The notes under the pieces are model-generated. The model saw only the letters and a list, made by a program, of their open reading frames with translations, was not told where the DNA came from and made no database searches. Shown here one piece after another: positions 8,826-18,445 of a stretch of DNA of 64,000 bases. Each line of letters starts with the position of its first letter. Positions within the stretch are counted from its first letter, which is position 1. A program made the translations under genes and the position numbers. The DNA is from Alteromonas sp. LOR (GTDB lineage: Bacteria; Pseudomonadota; Gammaproteobacteria; Enterobacterales; Alteromonadaceae): positions 1 to 64,000 of the forward strand of contig NZ_JQFW01000001.1 in NCBI RefSeq assembly GCF_000753865.1. The letters run 5' to 3'.

Positions 8826-10997
8826 ATGGATGTATCCAGACTGCTAGACGAGCTTAACGACAAACAACGTGAGGCTGTAGCAGCACCGCTCTCAAACGCG
8901 TTGGTATTAGCAGGCGCTGGTAGTGGCAAAACCCGCGTGCTTGTTCACCGCATAGCGTGGTTGATGGAAGTCGAAAATATTGCGCCCTTCTCAATCTTAG
9001 CCGTTACGTTCACAAATAAAGCCGCTAAAGAGATGCGCGGTCGTATAGAGTCGCTCATGGGCAAAAGCCTGCAAAACATGTGGATTGGCACGTTCCACGG
9101 GTTAGCCCATCGCCTGTTGCGCGCTCACCACGCTGAAGCACGACTGCCAGAGAATTTTCAAATCATTGATTCAGACGATCAGTATCGCCTAATTCGTCGA
9201 ATTTTAAAGGCCATGAATTTAGACGAGAAGCACTATCCACCTCGCCAAATTCAATGGTATATCAATGGTAACAAAGACGAAGGACTTCGCCCTCAGCATA
9301 TTGAAACCTTTGACGACCCTATTCAAAAAACCATGCGCGAAGTGTATACCGCTTATCAAGATGCCTGCGATCGCTCAGGCCTTGTAGACTTTGCTGAATT
9401 ACTGCTACGCGCTCACGAGCTATGGGCGAAAAATCCTGAAGTATTAGCCCACTACCAGCGTCGTTTTCGCGCAGTGTTAGTTGACGAATTTCAAGATACC
9501 AACAACATTCAATATGCTTGGTTACGCATGCTGAGCAGCGGCGATAATAACAATATTATGATTGTGGGCGACGACGACCAATCTATATACGGTTGGCGTG
9601 GGGCGAATGTAGACAACATTCAGCACTTTCTAAAAGACTTTGAATCACCAGCAACCATTCGCCTAGAACAAAACTATCGCTCTACGGGCAACATACTGAA
9701 AGCGGCCAATACCGTTATCGATAACAACACGGGTCGTTTAGGTAAAGAGCTTTGGACTGAAGATAGTCAAGGTGAGCCCATTTCGGTGTATGCCGGGTTT
9801 AACGAGCTGGATGAAGCTCGTTTTATTGTGTCGAAAATAAAAGAATGGCTTAACCAAGGTAATGCACTTAGCGATACCGCCATTTTATATCGAAACAACG
9901 CCCAATCTCGTGTACTGGAAGAAGCATTACTTCACGAAGGACTGGCCTATCGTATATATGGCGGCCTGCGCTTCTTCGAACGCCAAGAAATAAGAGATGC
10001 GCTAGGCTATATGCGCATGGTTAGTCACCCTCACGACGATGCTGCCTTTGAGCGTGTGGTGAATACACCAAGTCGTGGTATTGGTGAGAAGACCTTGTCT
10101 CAAGTTCGAGACACTGCCAGAACCCACAACTGTTCTATGTGGCAAGCAAGCCAACTGCTGATCAACGAGGCCTCGTTAAAGGGACGTGCTCTAAATGCTA
10201 TTCAAAGCTTTGTGTTGCTTATTACCGAGCTCGAGCAATCTACCGCTGACGATCCTTTAGAACAACAGGCAGACAAAGCTATTCGCCAGTCTGGGCTTTA
10301 TGCCATGTACCAGTCTGAACGCGGCGAGAAAGCGCAAGCCCGTTTAGAAAACTTGGAAGAACTGGTTACAGCATGCAAAACCTTTATTGTGCCCGATGAA
10401 GCAGAAGAAATGACGCCACTGGCGGCCTTTCTAGCTCACGCGTCGCTTGAGGCAGGCGACACCCAAGCCGATAAAGATCAAGATGCAGTGCAAATGATGA
10501 CTATCCACACCGCGAAAGGCTTAGAGTTTCCTTTGGTGTTTTTGGCAGGTGTTGAAGAAGGCATGTTTCCCAGCCAAATGACCAATGACGAGCCTGGTCG
10601 AATGGAAGAAGAACGTCGTCTCTGCTATGTTGGAATGACGCGGGCTATGCAAAAGTTGTATATCACTTATGCAGAAAATCGTAGATTATATGGTCAGGAC
10701 AAATACCACACCGCGTCGCGCTTTATTCGTGAAATGCCGGAGGACTGCATTGAAGAAGTGCGCTTAAAGTCCACTATTTCGCGTCCTGTACACAATCGAT
10801 TTAATCAGATGACGTCTCATGCGTCGTTTGAGGAAACCGGTTTTAAGCTTGGCGAACGGGTTGTGCACCGCAAATTTGGTGAAGGTATTGTGCTAAATTA
10901 TGAAGGTAGTGGCGAGCACGCTCGCGTGCAGGTAAACTTCGATGAGTTTGGCAGTAAGTGGTTAGTTCTCGCCTACGCAAAATTGGATAAAGCGTAG
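8826..10997 (+). CDS. uvrD: DNA helicase II, UvrD
   Basis: 723 aa, standard UvrD length. A superfamily 1A 3'-5' helicase for nucleotide excision repair and mismatch repair. Seen in order: Q motif (NDKQREAV), Walker A GAGSGKT (30-36), TFTNKAAKEM, DEFQDTN (motif II), GDDDQSIYGWRGA (III), LEQNYRST (IV), TIHTAKGLEFPLVFLAG (V), EERRLCYVGMTRA (VI), and the C-terminal basic/Tudor-like tail with GERVVHRKFGEG used for partner contacts. Preceded by a LexA box, so damage-inducible expression is expected. Confidence 0.97.
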   Translation: MDVSRLLDELNDKQREAVAAPLSNALVLAGAGSGKTRVLVHRIAWLMEVENIAPFSILAVTFTNKAAKEMRGRIESLMGKSLQNMWIGTFHGLAHRLLRAHHAEARLPENFQIIDSDDQYRLIRRILKAMNLDEKHYPPRQIQWYINGNKDEGLRPQHIETFDDPIQKTMREVYTAYQDACDRSGLVDFAELLLRAHELWAKNPEVLAHYQRRFRAVLVDEFQDTNNIQYAWLRMLSSGDNNNIMIVGDDDQSIYGWRGANVDNIQHFLKDFESPATIRLEQNYRSTGNILKAANTVIDNNTGRLGKELWTEDSQGEPISVYAGFNELDEARFIVSKIKEWLNQGNALSDTAILYRNNAQSRVLEEALLHEGLAYRIYGGLRFFERQEIRDALGYMRMVSHPHDDAAFERVVNTPSRGIGEKTLSQVRDTARTHNCSMWQASQLLINEASLKGRALNAIQSFVLLITELEQSTADDPLEQQADKAIRQSGLYAMYQSERGEKAQARLENLEELVTACKTFIVPDEAEEMTPLAAFLAHASLEAGDTQADKDQDAVQMMTIHTAKGLEFPLVFLAGVEEGMFPSQMTNDEPGRMEEERRLCYVGMTRAMQKLYITYAENRRLYGQDKYHTASRFIREMPEDCIEEVRLKSTISRPVHNRFNQMTSHASFEETGFKLGERVVHRKFGEGIVLNYEGSGEHARVQVNFDEFGSKWLVLAYAKLDKA

Positions 10998-11037
10998 CAA
11001 TTATTCGGCAAGGTAGCCTATATCCAAGTTGGACTAT

Positions 11038-12300
11038 ATGCAGCAACATGTGCTGGTCATTGAAAATGGCGACAACAACCTTGAGATCATTTCCAGGCTC
11101 GTAAGGCGCGCAGGGCTCACACCTGTGGGCGCCACCTCGTTAACCGAGGGCAGAGCCCGCTTTGCGCAAAACACGCCAGAAACCTTTTTATGTGCCATTG
11201 TGGCTTACACATTGCCAGACGCACCGAAGGGCGAAGCTATCGACTTTGCCATTGACGCATATATCCCCACCATTGCCACAACAGAAAGTTTAGACACCCT
11301 TACTCGCGACAAAGTGCTCGAAAGGGATGTGGTTGACTATATCCCCAAAGAAAACGCACAAAATTACGATTACCTCATTCGCTTAATATCTCGTCTTGAA
11401 AAGAATAAATCTACCGGCGTAGTGGTAGTAAGTACCAATAGAGTGCAACGAACCAGAACATTATCGTTACTTGAGCGCCATAACTTTGTGGTATACGAAT
11501 GCCTTACCGCCAGTGAAGCCATGACGACCCTATCCACCCACAAGCACATTCGACTCGTTATTACTGATAATACGCTTCCTGATATGTCCGGTACCGTATT
11601 CGTAGCCAGTCTTCGTAAAGCATTTTCAAAAGAGCAATTAGCGGTTATGGGCATTGCCGGCGGTCAGGGTATGCTGATGTCTGCCCACTTTATTAAAAGC
11701 GGAGCCAACGACTTTTTGCGTATCCCCTATTGTCACGAAGAGTTTTTATGCCGGGTAATGCAAAACGTGGAATACATTGAAAGCGTTGAAGCAATAAGAC
11801 GCGCCGCAAATACCGATTATTTAACCGGCCTGCCAAACAGAAGACATTTCTTTTATACCGTTACCATGCAGCACCAGCAGCTGTCCGACAACCATGCACT
11901 GGCGCTCATTGATTTAGATTTCTTCAAGGCAATTAACGATACTCATGGGCATGACGCTGGAGATGCGGTATTAAAAGCCGTTGCTGCACTCATTGAGTTT
12001 TATTTTCCCGACGAAATCATTTCGCGATTTGGCGGCGAAGAGTTTTGTATTTACCTGCCTAACACACCATTTGAGGAGGCTTGTGAGCGCTTAGATGACT
12101 TTAGAAAGGTAGTGGAAAATGAGTCTATCGAGCTTCCTAAAGGGACTACCCATGTCACGTGCAGTATTGGCATGAGCGGCGCCGTCACCCAGCGTATCGA
12201 CAAGCTTATTAGCGATGCCGATAAGCAGCTTTATGCAGCCAAAAACAGTGGCCGCAACAAAGTGATGTTTACCGAAGCGCTACACGCCACCCATCAGTAG
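11038..12300 (+). CDS. REC-REC-GGDEF diguanylate cyclase
   Basis: 420 aa from the ATG at 11038; an upstream TTG at 11029 is possible. Two receiver-like domains (about 1-120 and 125-250) precede a GGDEF domain (about 258-415) with an intact GGEEF active site (332-336) and conserved YLTGLPNRR and LIDLDFFKAINDTHGH. It probably makes cyclic-di-GMP. The first REC domain has Ala56 (IVAYTLPD) where the phospho-acceptor Asp is expected; the second keeps Asp177 (VITDNTLPD). The architecture resembles PleD. No partner kinase is adjacent; it follows uvrD after 40 bases. Confidence 0.9.
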   Translation: MQQHVLVIENGDNNLEIISRLVRRAGLTPVGATSLTEGRARFAQNTPETFLCAIVAYTLPDAPKGEAIDFAIDAYIPTIATTESLDTLTRDKVLERDVVDYIPKENAQNYDYLIRLISRLEKNKSTGVVVVSTNRVQRTRTLSLLERHNFVVYECLTASEAMTTLSTHKHIRLVITDNTLPDMSGTVFVASLRKAFSKEQLAVMGIAGGQGMLMSAHFIKSGANDFLRIPYCHEEFLCRVMQNVEYIESVEAIRRAANTDYLTGLPNRRHFFYTVTMQHQQLSDNHALALIDLDFFKAINDTHGHDAGDAVLKAVAALIEFYFPDEIISRFGGEEFCIYLPNTPFEEACERLDDFRKVVENESIELPKGTTHVTCSIGMSGAVTQRIDKLISDADKQLYAAKNSGRNKVMFTEALHATHQ

Positions 12301-12370
12301 CCGCTAGTTTTTCATTACACTAACGTATCTACACCCACGAATTGCACCTTTCTTATACTACGCGCATAGC

Positions 12371-13321
12371 CTACTTATCTTGCTCTGCGACTTGAAGTTC
12401 TGCCGCTTGAAGCGCAGCAGCTCGCGCTTGCTGTCGCTGTCTGCGAAAGTTGTAAATAGAGTCTGCACTAAATACAGCCAGTGCCAACCAAACAAACGCA
12501 AAGGTGGTTAGCCTAGCCTCTTCCAGCGGTTCGCCGTAGAGATAAACCGCTAAAATAAACATCAGTGTTGGACCAATATATTGGAAGAACCCTAAGGTGG
12601 AATACATGATGCGCCTTGCCGCAGCGGTAAAGCACAATAGCGGCGCAGTGGTCACGATACCGGCGGCGAAGATAAGCAGGTTTAAGTCGATGCTATTGTT
12701 AAATAAGTTGCTGTATTGTGAACCGTAAAGCACCCAGTAACCTATGGCCAGCGGCGATAGCATGAGTGTCTCGATAAATAAACCTGGCAGAGAATCTACT
12801 GCCACCTGCTTACGCAGCAAGCCATACACACTGAAGCTTGATGCCAATACCAGCGCAATCCATGGTATCTCACCATAGGAAAGTACCAAAATACCGACGC
12901 CCACTACCGCTAAAATAACCGCCGTTCTCTGCAGATTGCGAAGCCGCTCGCCTAAGAATACCCGCCCTAAAAACACATTTATAAGCGGGTTAATGTAATA
13001 GCCTAAGCTTGCGTCGAGTAGGTGGTCGTTGTTTATGGCCCAAATAAACAGTAACCAATTAGCCCCTAGCAACAGGCCAGCGAAAAAGAGAATGACCATT
13101 ACCCGCTTATTTTTTAATGCGGATATCACCTTAGGCCATTGCTTTAGTGCAGCGATAAACCCCACAAGCAATACCACCGACCAAATGACGCGATGCATTA
13201 ATATTTCGGCAGCAGGAAGTACCATTAACTGTTTAAAATAAACAGGTGCGACGCCCCACATACTGTAAGCGGCTATCGCACAGATAACGCCCACTTGGGC
13301 GGCAGAAGCTGGCTTAGACAA
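12371..13321 (-). CDS. rarD: RarD-type EamA permease
   Basis: 316 aa, about ten transmembrane helices in two EamA-like halves. The RarD family is defined by an N-terminal AAYSMWGVAPVYFKQL-type stretch and HRVIWS; substrates are largely unknown, and the name comes from chloramphenicol sensitivity screens. I chose the TTG at 13321 because GGAG lies six bases upstream; a TTG four codons earlier (13333) lacks a ribosome site. Gln/Ala-rich cytoplasmic C-terminus. Confidence 0.88.
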   Translation of the reverse strand: MSKPASAAQVGVICAIAAYSMWGVAPVYFKQLMVLPAAEILMHRVIWSVVLLVGFIAALKQWPKVISALKNKRVMVILFFAGLLLGANWLLFIWAINNDHLLDASLGYYINPLINVFLGRVFLGERLRNLQRTAVILAVVGVGILVLSYGEIPWIALVLASSFSVYGLLRKQVAVDSLPGLFIETLMLSPLAIGYWVLYGSQYSNLFNNSIDLNLLIFAAGIVTTAPLLCFTAAARRIMYSTLGFFQYIGPTLMFILAVYLYGEPLEEARLTTFAFVWLALAVFSADSIYNFRRQRQQARAAALQAAELQVAEQDK

Positions 13322-13425
13322 TGATAACTCCAAAACGAAACAGGCTATAAGCGCGCTATTGTTTAATACAACGCTATTTTAAACAAGCGCTCTGTGGTGC
13401 TTGCGGCCCAAAGTGCCACATATTT

Positions 13426-13445
13426 GGGTTAAACATCGTTAACCC
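13426..13445. repeat. 7-bp inverted repeat between mgtE and rarD
   Basis: GGGTTAA-ACATCG-TTAACCC, perfect stem with a six-base loop, just downstream of the mgtE stop. No T-run follows on the minus strand, so intrinsic termination is doubtful. Confidence 0.4.
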
Positions 13446-13469
13446 CGTCGGTGAATATGGTTTAGTGCA

Positions 13470-14807
13470 CTAGAGCAAAAATAATGTACCAAGCCCCAAG
13501 AAGGCCACAAAGCCTACGATGTCTGTTACCGTTGTTAGAATAACCGACCCCGACAGCGCAGGATCTATTTTCAATTTATCTAAAATAATCGGCACAAATA
13601 CACCGGCAATAGCCGCCGCCACAATATTGAACAAAATAGCTAAGCAAATAACCACCCCCAGCATCACATCGGTAAACCAAAAATAGGCAACAATACCAAT
13701 AACCAAGGCCCATATAACGCCATTTACGCCGCCCACTTTTAGCTCTTTGATCATCAACGCTTTAATATTGGCTGGAGTCACCTGCCCTAATGCCAAGCCT
13801 CGCACTATAAGGGTAAGCGTTTGACTACCCGCAATACCACCCATACTTGCTACTACAGGCATAAGTACTGCCAGTGCAACCACCTGCTGAAGCGTAGCTT
13901 CAAACAAGCCAATAAACCACGATGCCATAAATGCAGTAAGTAAGTTAATACCCAGCCAAAGCGCCCTATTTCTGGCACTTTTCGCCACGGGAGAGAACAA
14001 ATCTTCGTCTTCATCCATACCTGCTGAGGCCATGACCTGACGCTCATAGAACTCATTCACTAATTCGCTGGCCGCAGTAATATCTAACCTGCCAAGCAAG
14101 GTATTATTTTCATCCACCACGGGCAGTGATGCCAGCCCCGAGCGCTGCACGATTAGCGATGCATTCATGGCATCATCATCGCCTTTAAACGTAGTAATAT
14201 TTTCTTCTGCAAGAGACAATAACGCCTTGTCCTCTGAAGCAGAAAACAAGTTGTTTATTTTAACGAGTGCCGCAAACTGCCCCGTTCGATTGACAAGGTA
14301 AATACTGTCGCAGTGCTGAGGGATGTCTTTTTTCAATAAGCGCAATGCCTCTCTAACTTTAGCGTTTGAAGGCAGCACAAGCTGCTCATGGTTTACCCAG
14401 TGACCTATCTGATTATCGGGAAAAAGTGAGGCTTCTCTAAAGTACTTTCGCTCTTTGGAGTCGAGTGACTCATAGGCCAAATCAACAAGGCGCTTGGGTA
14501 AAGAGTCTAGAAGCTCAAGTAAGTCATCGGCGTAAATGTCGGCAAAAATGGACGCCCATTCGTTGTGCGGCGTATTATCGATAAGAATTTCACGGGGGTC
14601 GCTACGCATCTCAACCAATACGTTCAGCTTTTGCTCTCGCGGAATTCCTTCCCACACCACAAGTCGTGGTTCAACAGGCAACGATTCTAACAGCGTAGCA
14701 ATATACACATTGTCTTGACCACTAAGCGCCGCTAATAACGACGCTGGGTCATCAGCCATACCTTCGGTAACAATCTCTTCGATTAAATCTGGTAATTGGT
14801 CAGCCAC
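13470..14807 (-). CDS. mgtE: MgtE magnesium transporter
   Basis: 445 aa, normal for MgtE. Inner-membrane Mg2+ channel gated by cytosolic Mg2+. An N-terminal superhelical domain (about 15-125), a CBS-domain pair (about 130-255) and five C-terminal membrane helices (about 280-445) are visible, including the family motif PVVASMGGIAGSQTL in the pore region. The GTG at 14807 has a strong AGGAGGT ribosome site, which decides the start. Confidence 0.95.
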   Translation of the reverse strand: MADQLPDLIEEIVTEGMADDPASLLAALSGQDNVYIATLLESLPVEPRLVVWEGIPREQKLNVLVEMRSDPREILIDNTPHNEWASIFADIYADDLLELLDSLPKRLVDLAYESLDSKERKYFREASLFPDNQIGHWVNHEQLVLPSNAKVREALRLLKKDIPQHCDSIYLVNRTGQFAALVKINNLFSASEDKALLSLAEENITTFKGDDDAMNASLIVQRSGLASLPVVDENNTLLGRLDITAASELVNEFYERQVMASAGMDEDEDLFSPVAKSARNRALWLGINLLTAFMASWFIGLFEATLQQVVALAVLMPVVASMGGIAGSQTLTLIVRGLALGQVTPANIKALMIKELKVGGVNGVIWALVIGIVAYFWFTDVMLGVVICLAILFNIVAAAIAGVFVPIILDKLKIDPALSGSVILTTVTDIVGFVAFLGLGTLFLL

Positions 14808-15048
14808 ACTATACCTCCTGTTGACACACGCTTTCTCAATCCTACAATCCTTAGATTATCATGTTGCTGCATATGAGAATATGACGGACTGATTTATACA
14901 CGCGCTTATACGTTTTTGTTTATTCACTCTTTCTTAGGTGGTTATGCTTTACCGCTTGGTTTGATGTTAGGGGCTTGCGCTGAATTTTAGTCTAGTTTTT
15001 GCAAATGCCCCGTGAAGACAGAGCAAAAAAAGCGTAAAATCCCCAACC

Positions 15049-16887
15049 ATGACAACTGCATTAGCCACCACAGAATTATCGCCCCACTCTGACAACACCG
15101 TATCGCCAGAGAACGTACTCAAAAACGTTTTCGGTTACGGTGAATTTCGCGATGGTCAAGGGGAAGTCATTCACCATGTGTGTAACGGTGGTGATGCACT
15201 TGTGCTACTGCCTACCGGCGGTGGAAAGTCGTTGTGTTATCAAATACCCGCATTAGTTCGCGACGGTACCGCCATTGTGGTGTCGCCACTGATATCCCTA
15301 ATGCAAGACCAGGTAGAGCAGCTTAAAGCCCTCGGTGTGAAGGCTGATTACCTCAACTCCACACTCGACGCACAAGCTCAGGCCAATATCAACGATGCGC
15401 TCATTGCAGGAAAGCTAGATTTACTCTACGTGTCTCCTGAGCGCCTAATGCAGTATTCATTTCAGCAATTACTCAACAGAGCGGAAATTGCCTTATTTGC
15501 TATTGATGAAGCCCACTGCGTATCCCATTGGGGTCATGACTTTCGTCAAGATTATCGCGCTTTAGGTAAAATAAAATCTCGTTTTTCACATATTCCCGTT
15601 ATTGGCTTAACCGCTACTGCAGACACCGCCACTCAAGCCGACATTTTAAATCAGCTCACGTTACATGAGCCGCTAGTGTACAAAGGTAGTTTCGACAGAC
15701 CCAATATTCGCTACCGCGTTATGTCGAAATACAAAGCCTTCGATCAAGTCGTTAGCTACGTAAAGCAGCAAGAAGGCAGCGGTATTATTTATTGTAATAG
15801 CCGAGCCAAAGTTGACGATTTACACGCCAAACTATTCAGGCTTGGCTTTCGCTGCGCTGCCTATCATGCCGGCATGGATAGCGATGAACGAGAATTGGTG
15901 CAGCGTCAGTTCCTCAATGACAAGATTGATATTGTGGTAGCAACAGTGGCCTTTGGCATGGGCATCAACAAGTCTAATGTACGCTATGTGGTGCATCACG
16001 ATGTGCCCCGCAGTGTCGAGAGCTATTATCAGGAAACCGGGCGCGCTGGACGAGACGGGCTGGAATCGGAAGCGCTTTTATTGTTCGACGAAAAAGATGC
16101 CGCCAGAGTAAGGCAGTGGATTGAACAAGGCGAAAGCGGTGATAGAAATCATATAGAGCTTCAAAAGTTTGCTGCTATGGAAGCCTTTTCAGAAGCGCAA
16201 ACATGCCGACGACAAGTACTGCTTAACTACTTTTCTCAGTTTAGCGATAGTGCCTGCGGGAATTGTGATATTTGTTTAGATCCCCCCAAAATGGTAGATG
16301 GCCTTGTTATTGCCCAAAAAGCCTTATCATGCATTTTGCGCTTATCTCAGCAGGCATCAAGTCAATACGTTATTGATGTTTTACGAGGCAAACAGCTTCG
16401 CAGGCTACAAGAGGCAGGGCATCATCAACTTTCCACCTATGGAATAGGAAAGGACAAATCGGACAGCTATTGGCATAACATTTTGAATCAGCTGGTTCAT
16501 AAAGGGCTGATACGCGTTGATATTACTGCACATGCGTCGCTGCGCCTCACAGAGGCCTCGCGCCCTGTACTAAAAGGCGAAGTACCGGTACAGCTTGCAG
16601 TACCGCGACTTGAATTTAAGCCTGACAAAAAAGCCAAGCAAGCGCCTGCCAATTACGACCGCACCTTGTTTACACGACTTAAGCATTTACGCAAAGTGCT
16701 GGCCGAAGAAAACGAAGTGCCGCCGTATGTGGTATTCAGTGACGCGACCTTAGTGGATATGGCGTGTAAGCTGCCCGTCACCCGTAATACCTTGCTTGAA
16801 GTAAGCGGTGTTGGGCAAACCAAATTAGAGCGTTACGGCGACGCCTTTATCAAACTTATCGACGACTACATTTCTCGCAACGATTAA
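15049..16887 (+). CDS. recQ: ATP-dependent DNA helicase RecQ
   Basis: 612 aa. A 3'-5' helicase of the RecF recombination pathway. Motifs in order: FRDGQ(G)E (motif 0), LPTGGGKSLCYQ (Walker A), VVSPLISLMQDQV, AIDEAHCVSHWGHDFR (DEAH plus aromatic loop), GLTATAD, VATVAFGMGINKSNVRYVVHHDVPRSVESYYQETGRAGRDG. The zinc site CRRQ...CGNCDIC, the winged-helix RQC region and a C-terminal HRDC domain (about 530-605) complete the E. coli-type architecture. Confidence 0.97.
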   Translation: MTTALATTELSPHSDNTVSPENVLKNVFGYGEFRDGQGEVIHHVCNGGDALVLLPTGGGKSLCYQIPALVRDGTAIVVSPLISLMQDQVEQLKALGVKADYLNSTLDAQAQANINDALIAGKLDLLYVSPERLMQYSFQQLLNRAEIALFAIDEAHCVSHWGHDFRQDYRALGKIKSRFSHIPVIGLTATADTATQADILNQLTLHEPLVYKGSFDRPNIRYRVMSKYKAFDQVVSYVKQQEGSGIIYCNSRAKVDDLHAKLFRLGFRCAAYHAGMDSDERELVQRQFLNDKIDIVVATVAFGMGINKSNVRYVVHHDVPRSVESYYQETGRAGRDGLESEALLLFDEKDAARVRQWIEQGESGDRNHIELQKFAAMEAFSEAQTCRRQVLLNYFSQFSDSACGNCDICLDPPKMVDGLVIAQKALSCILRLSQQASSQYVIDVLRGKQLRRLQEAGHHQLSTYGIGKDKSDSYWHNILNQLVHKGLIRVDITAHASLRLTEASRPVLKGEVPVQLAVPRLEFKPDKKAKQAPANYDRTLFTRLKHLRKVLAEENEVPPYVVFSDATLVDMACKLPVTRNTLLEVSGVGQTKLERYGDAFIKLIDDYISRND

Positions 16888-16899
16888 AAACCGAAATGA

Positions 16900-16920
16900 C
16901 TAGGGCGTATTGACCGCCCT
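16900..16920. repeat. CTAGGGCGTATTGA motif in a short hairpin
   Basis: AGGGCG-TATTGAC-CGCCCT forms a perfect 6-bp stem between the recQ and GST stop codons. The core is nearly identical to 24119-24132 and 46346-46359. It could help end both convergent transcripts, but there is no T-run. Confidence 0.5.
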
Positions 16921-17587
16921 AAGCGTAGGCGTATTCGCCGCCTTTTTCTAGAGCGCGTTGATAGGCTGGTCTTTCATGTACACGCTTAACGTACCCGCGA
17001 ATTGCTGCGAAATCATCAGCTCGACCACTCGCAACGAGAGACTCTAACGGGAATATCATTTGTATATCAGCTCCCGTTGGCTCCTCACCTGCAAACCATG
17101 TGTTACTGGCAAGGTACGATTCTACATAGCGAAGGCTCTGCGCCAAGTTAGGGCCGTAATACGCGTTAATGATCCCATCCACTAACTTGTCGGTAATGGG
17201 TTTTATGAAAAACGGTTTAGAGCCCTTCTGACGTGCTTTTTCTAAAACAAGATTAGCCACAAGCGGCGGCATCAAAGACCCTTCAGCAAAGTGAAGCCAA
17301 AATAGGTAGTCTTGCAGTGCTTTGCCCTCTTCAGGCACAGCAAAGCCAGATTCAGCATGATTACGCACTAAATATTCAACGATAGCGCCAGATTCAGCGA
17401 TGGCACCATGCGGCGTGGTGAGCACCGGTGAACGTCCTAGGGGATGGACTGCTCGCAGTGAATCGGGCGCCAAATTGGTTTGACTGTCTCGTTCATAAAA
17501 CGCGATTTTGTATTCAACACCGAGCTCCTCTAGCAACCACAGAATACGCTGAGAGCGAGAGTTATTTAAATGATGTAGTGTTAACAT
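16919..17587 (-). CDS. glutathione S-transferase family protein
   Basis: 222 aa. An N-terminal thioredoxin-fold domain (1-80) with HHLNNSRSQRILWLLEELG, where the Ser or Arg contacts the glutathione thiol, the cis-Pro region GRSPVL and the E-S-G-A-I motif that binds the gamma-glutamyl group. The C-terminal helical domain (about 90-215) holds GADIQMIFPLE, matching the N-capping region. Substrate unknown. Strong AAGGAAGGGG ribosome site before the ATG at 17587. Convergent with recQ. Confidence 0.9.
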   Translation of the reverse strand: MLTLHHLNNSRSQRILWLLEELGVEYKIAFYERDSQTNLAPDSLRAVHPLGRSPVLTTPHGAIAESGAIVEYLVRNHAESGFAVPEEGKALQDYLFWLHFAEGSLMPPLVANLVLEKARQKGSKPFFIKPITDKLVDGIINAYYGPNLAQSLRYVESYLASNTWFAGEEPTGADIQMIFPLESLVASGRADDFAAIRGYVKRVHERPAYQRALEKGGEYAYA

Positions 17588-18058
17588 ACCCCTTCCTTAA
17601 TTTGCGTTGTCATAACGCATATAAAAACTATTATTGTTGTGCTGTAGTGTATACATGGATAAGCGGCGGCAGGTTTACTTCTAATTAGACCTTTACTCAT
17701 CGATATAAGCCGTTGCAAATACTTATCCTTGCAAGTGCTTGAGCTTGCAAGTGCAGTTCATACGCTTGCGGTGCTTAGCCATGCAATGCCTAAACCTACA
17801 GATGGGACTCTTGAGGCGATTTTACATAAAGCGTGTTTAGAAGCGCCAGCGATTCATGCTGCATGTAATTTCGGACAAAGTCTGCTTTTCATTAACTATG
17901 TCGATATATTATCGCTATGAATTAAGCAGCTAGGAAATAAACAGCTAGGAATTAACTAACCGTAAACAAGCTTTTGCATTGCGCAAGCTGTTCATTCAAC
18001 AGCACCGTATACGTACACCTTACATAGATAACAGATTAAAATAACAGGGTTTCAAATT
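17588..18058. other. intergenic region, no gene recognised
   Basis: 471 bases between the divergent GST and DUF3630-like genes. A 63-codon TTG-started frame at 17729-17920 has no ribosome site or recognisable sequence. There is a loose clustering of TTGCAAGTGCTT-like words around 17728-17757, but no clear repeat or operator. I see nothing else. Confidence 0.5.
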
Positions 18059-18391
18059 ATGCAGCAGTTACTTGCATCAAGTGTCATCACCGCGCTTCAC
18101 AACACCGAGTCAAGCGTTCAGATAATCCTTCCTCTACCTACAACGCCGCTAAAAACCGAGCAGTGGTTAACTCAGTTTGTGTCACTATTTCATTTTCAAG
18201 CTTCACAAGCTGATTGGGGTGCTGATAGGTTTCAGGTGGTATTAACTTCTTTAAAAGGTCACCCGCCTTTTCAGTGCTTGTTATGCATAGAATGGCTATG
18301 CGAAGCGATATGGCTTGAGCCTATTGGTAGCGAGCAACGCCCTCAAATCATTAGCGATTATCTAAAAGAACAGGGAGACGCTTTTTTGTAA
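18059..18391 (+). CDS. small DUF3630-like protein
   Basis: 110 aa, no signal peptide or membrane helix. The segment QASQADWGADRFQVVLTSLKGHPPFQCLLCIEWLCEAIWLEP looks like DUF3630, a small family of Shewanella, Vibrio and relatives that I remember near recQ; this placement is from memory. Predicted alpha/beta and cytoplasmic. Function unknown. It could be an unrelated orphan, but codon use and length argue for a real gene. Confidence 0.6.
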   Translation: MQQLLASSVITALHNTESSVQIILPLPTTPLKTEQWLTQFVSLFHFQASQADWGADRFQVVLTSLKGHPPFQCLLCIEWLCEAIWLEPIGSEQRPQIISDYLKEQGDAFL

Positions 18392-18445
18392 GCATCACTC
18401 TAAACTTACATTTCTTTGTTGCCACCTATGAATTACTATTAATCA

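Noticed and set aside
17729-17920. 63-codon TTG-started ORF
   Set aside because: Rare start, no ribosome site and no recognisable sequence.
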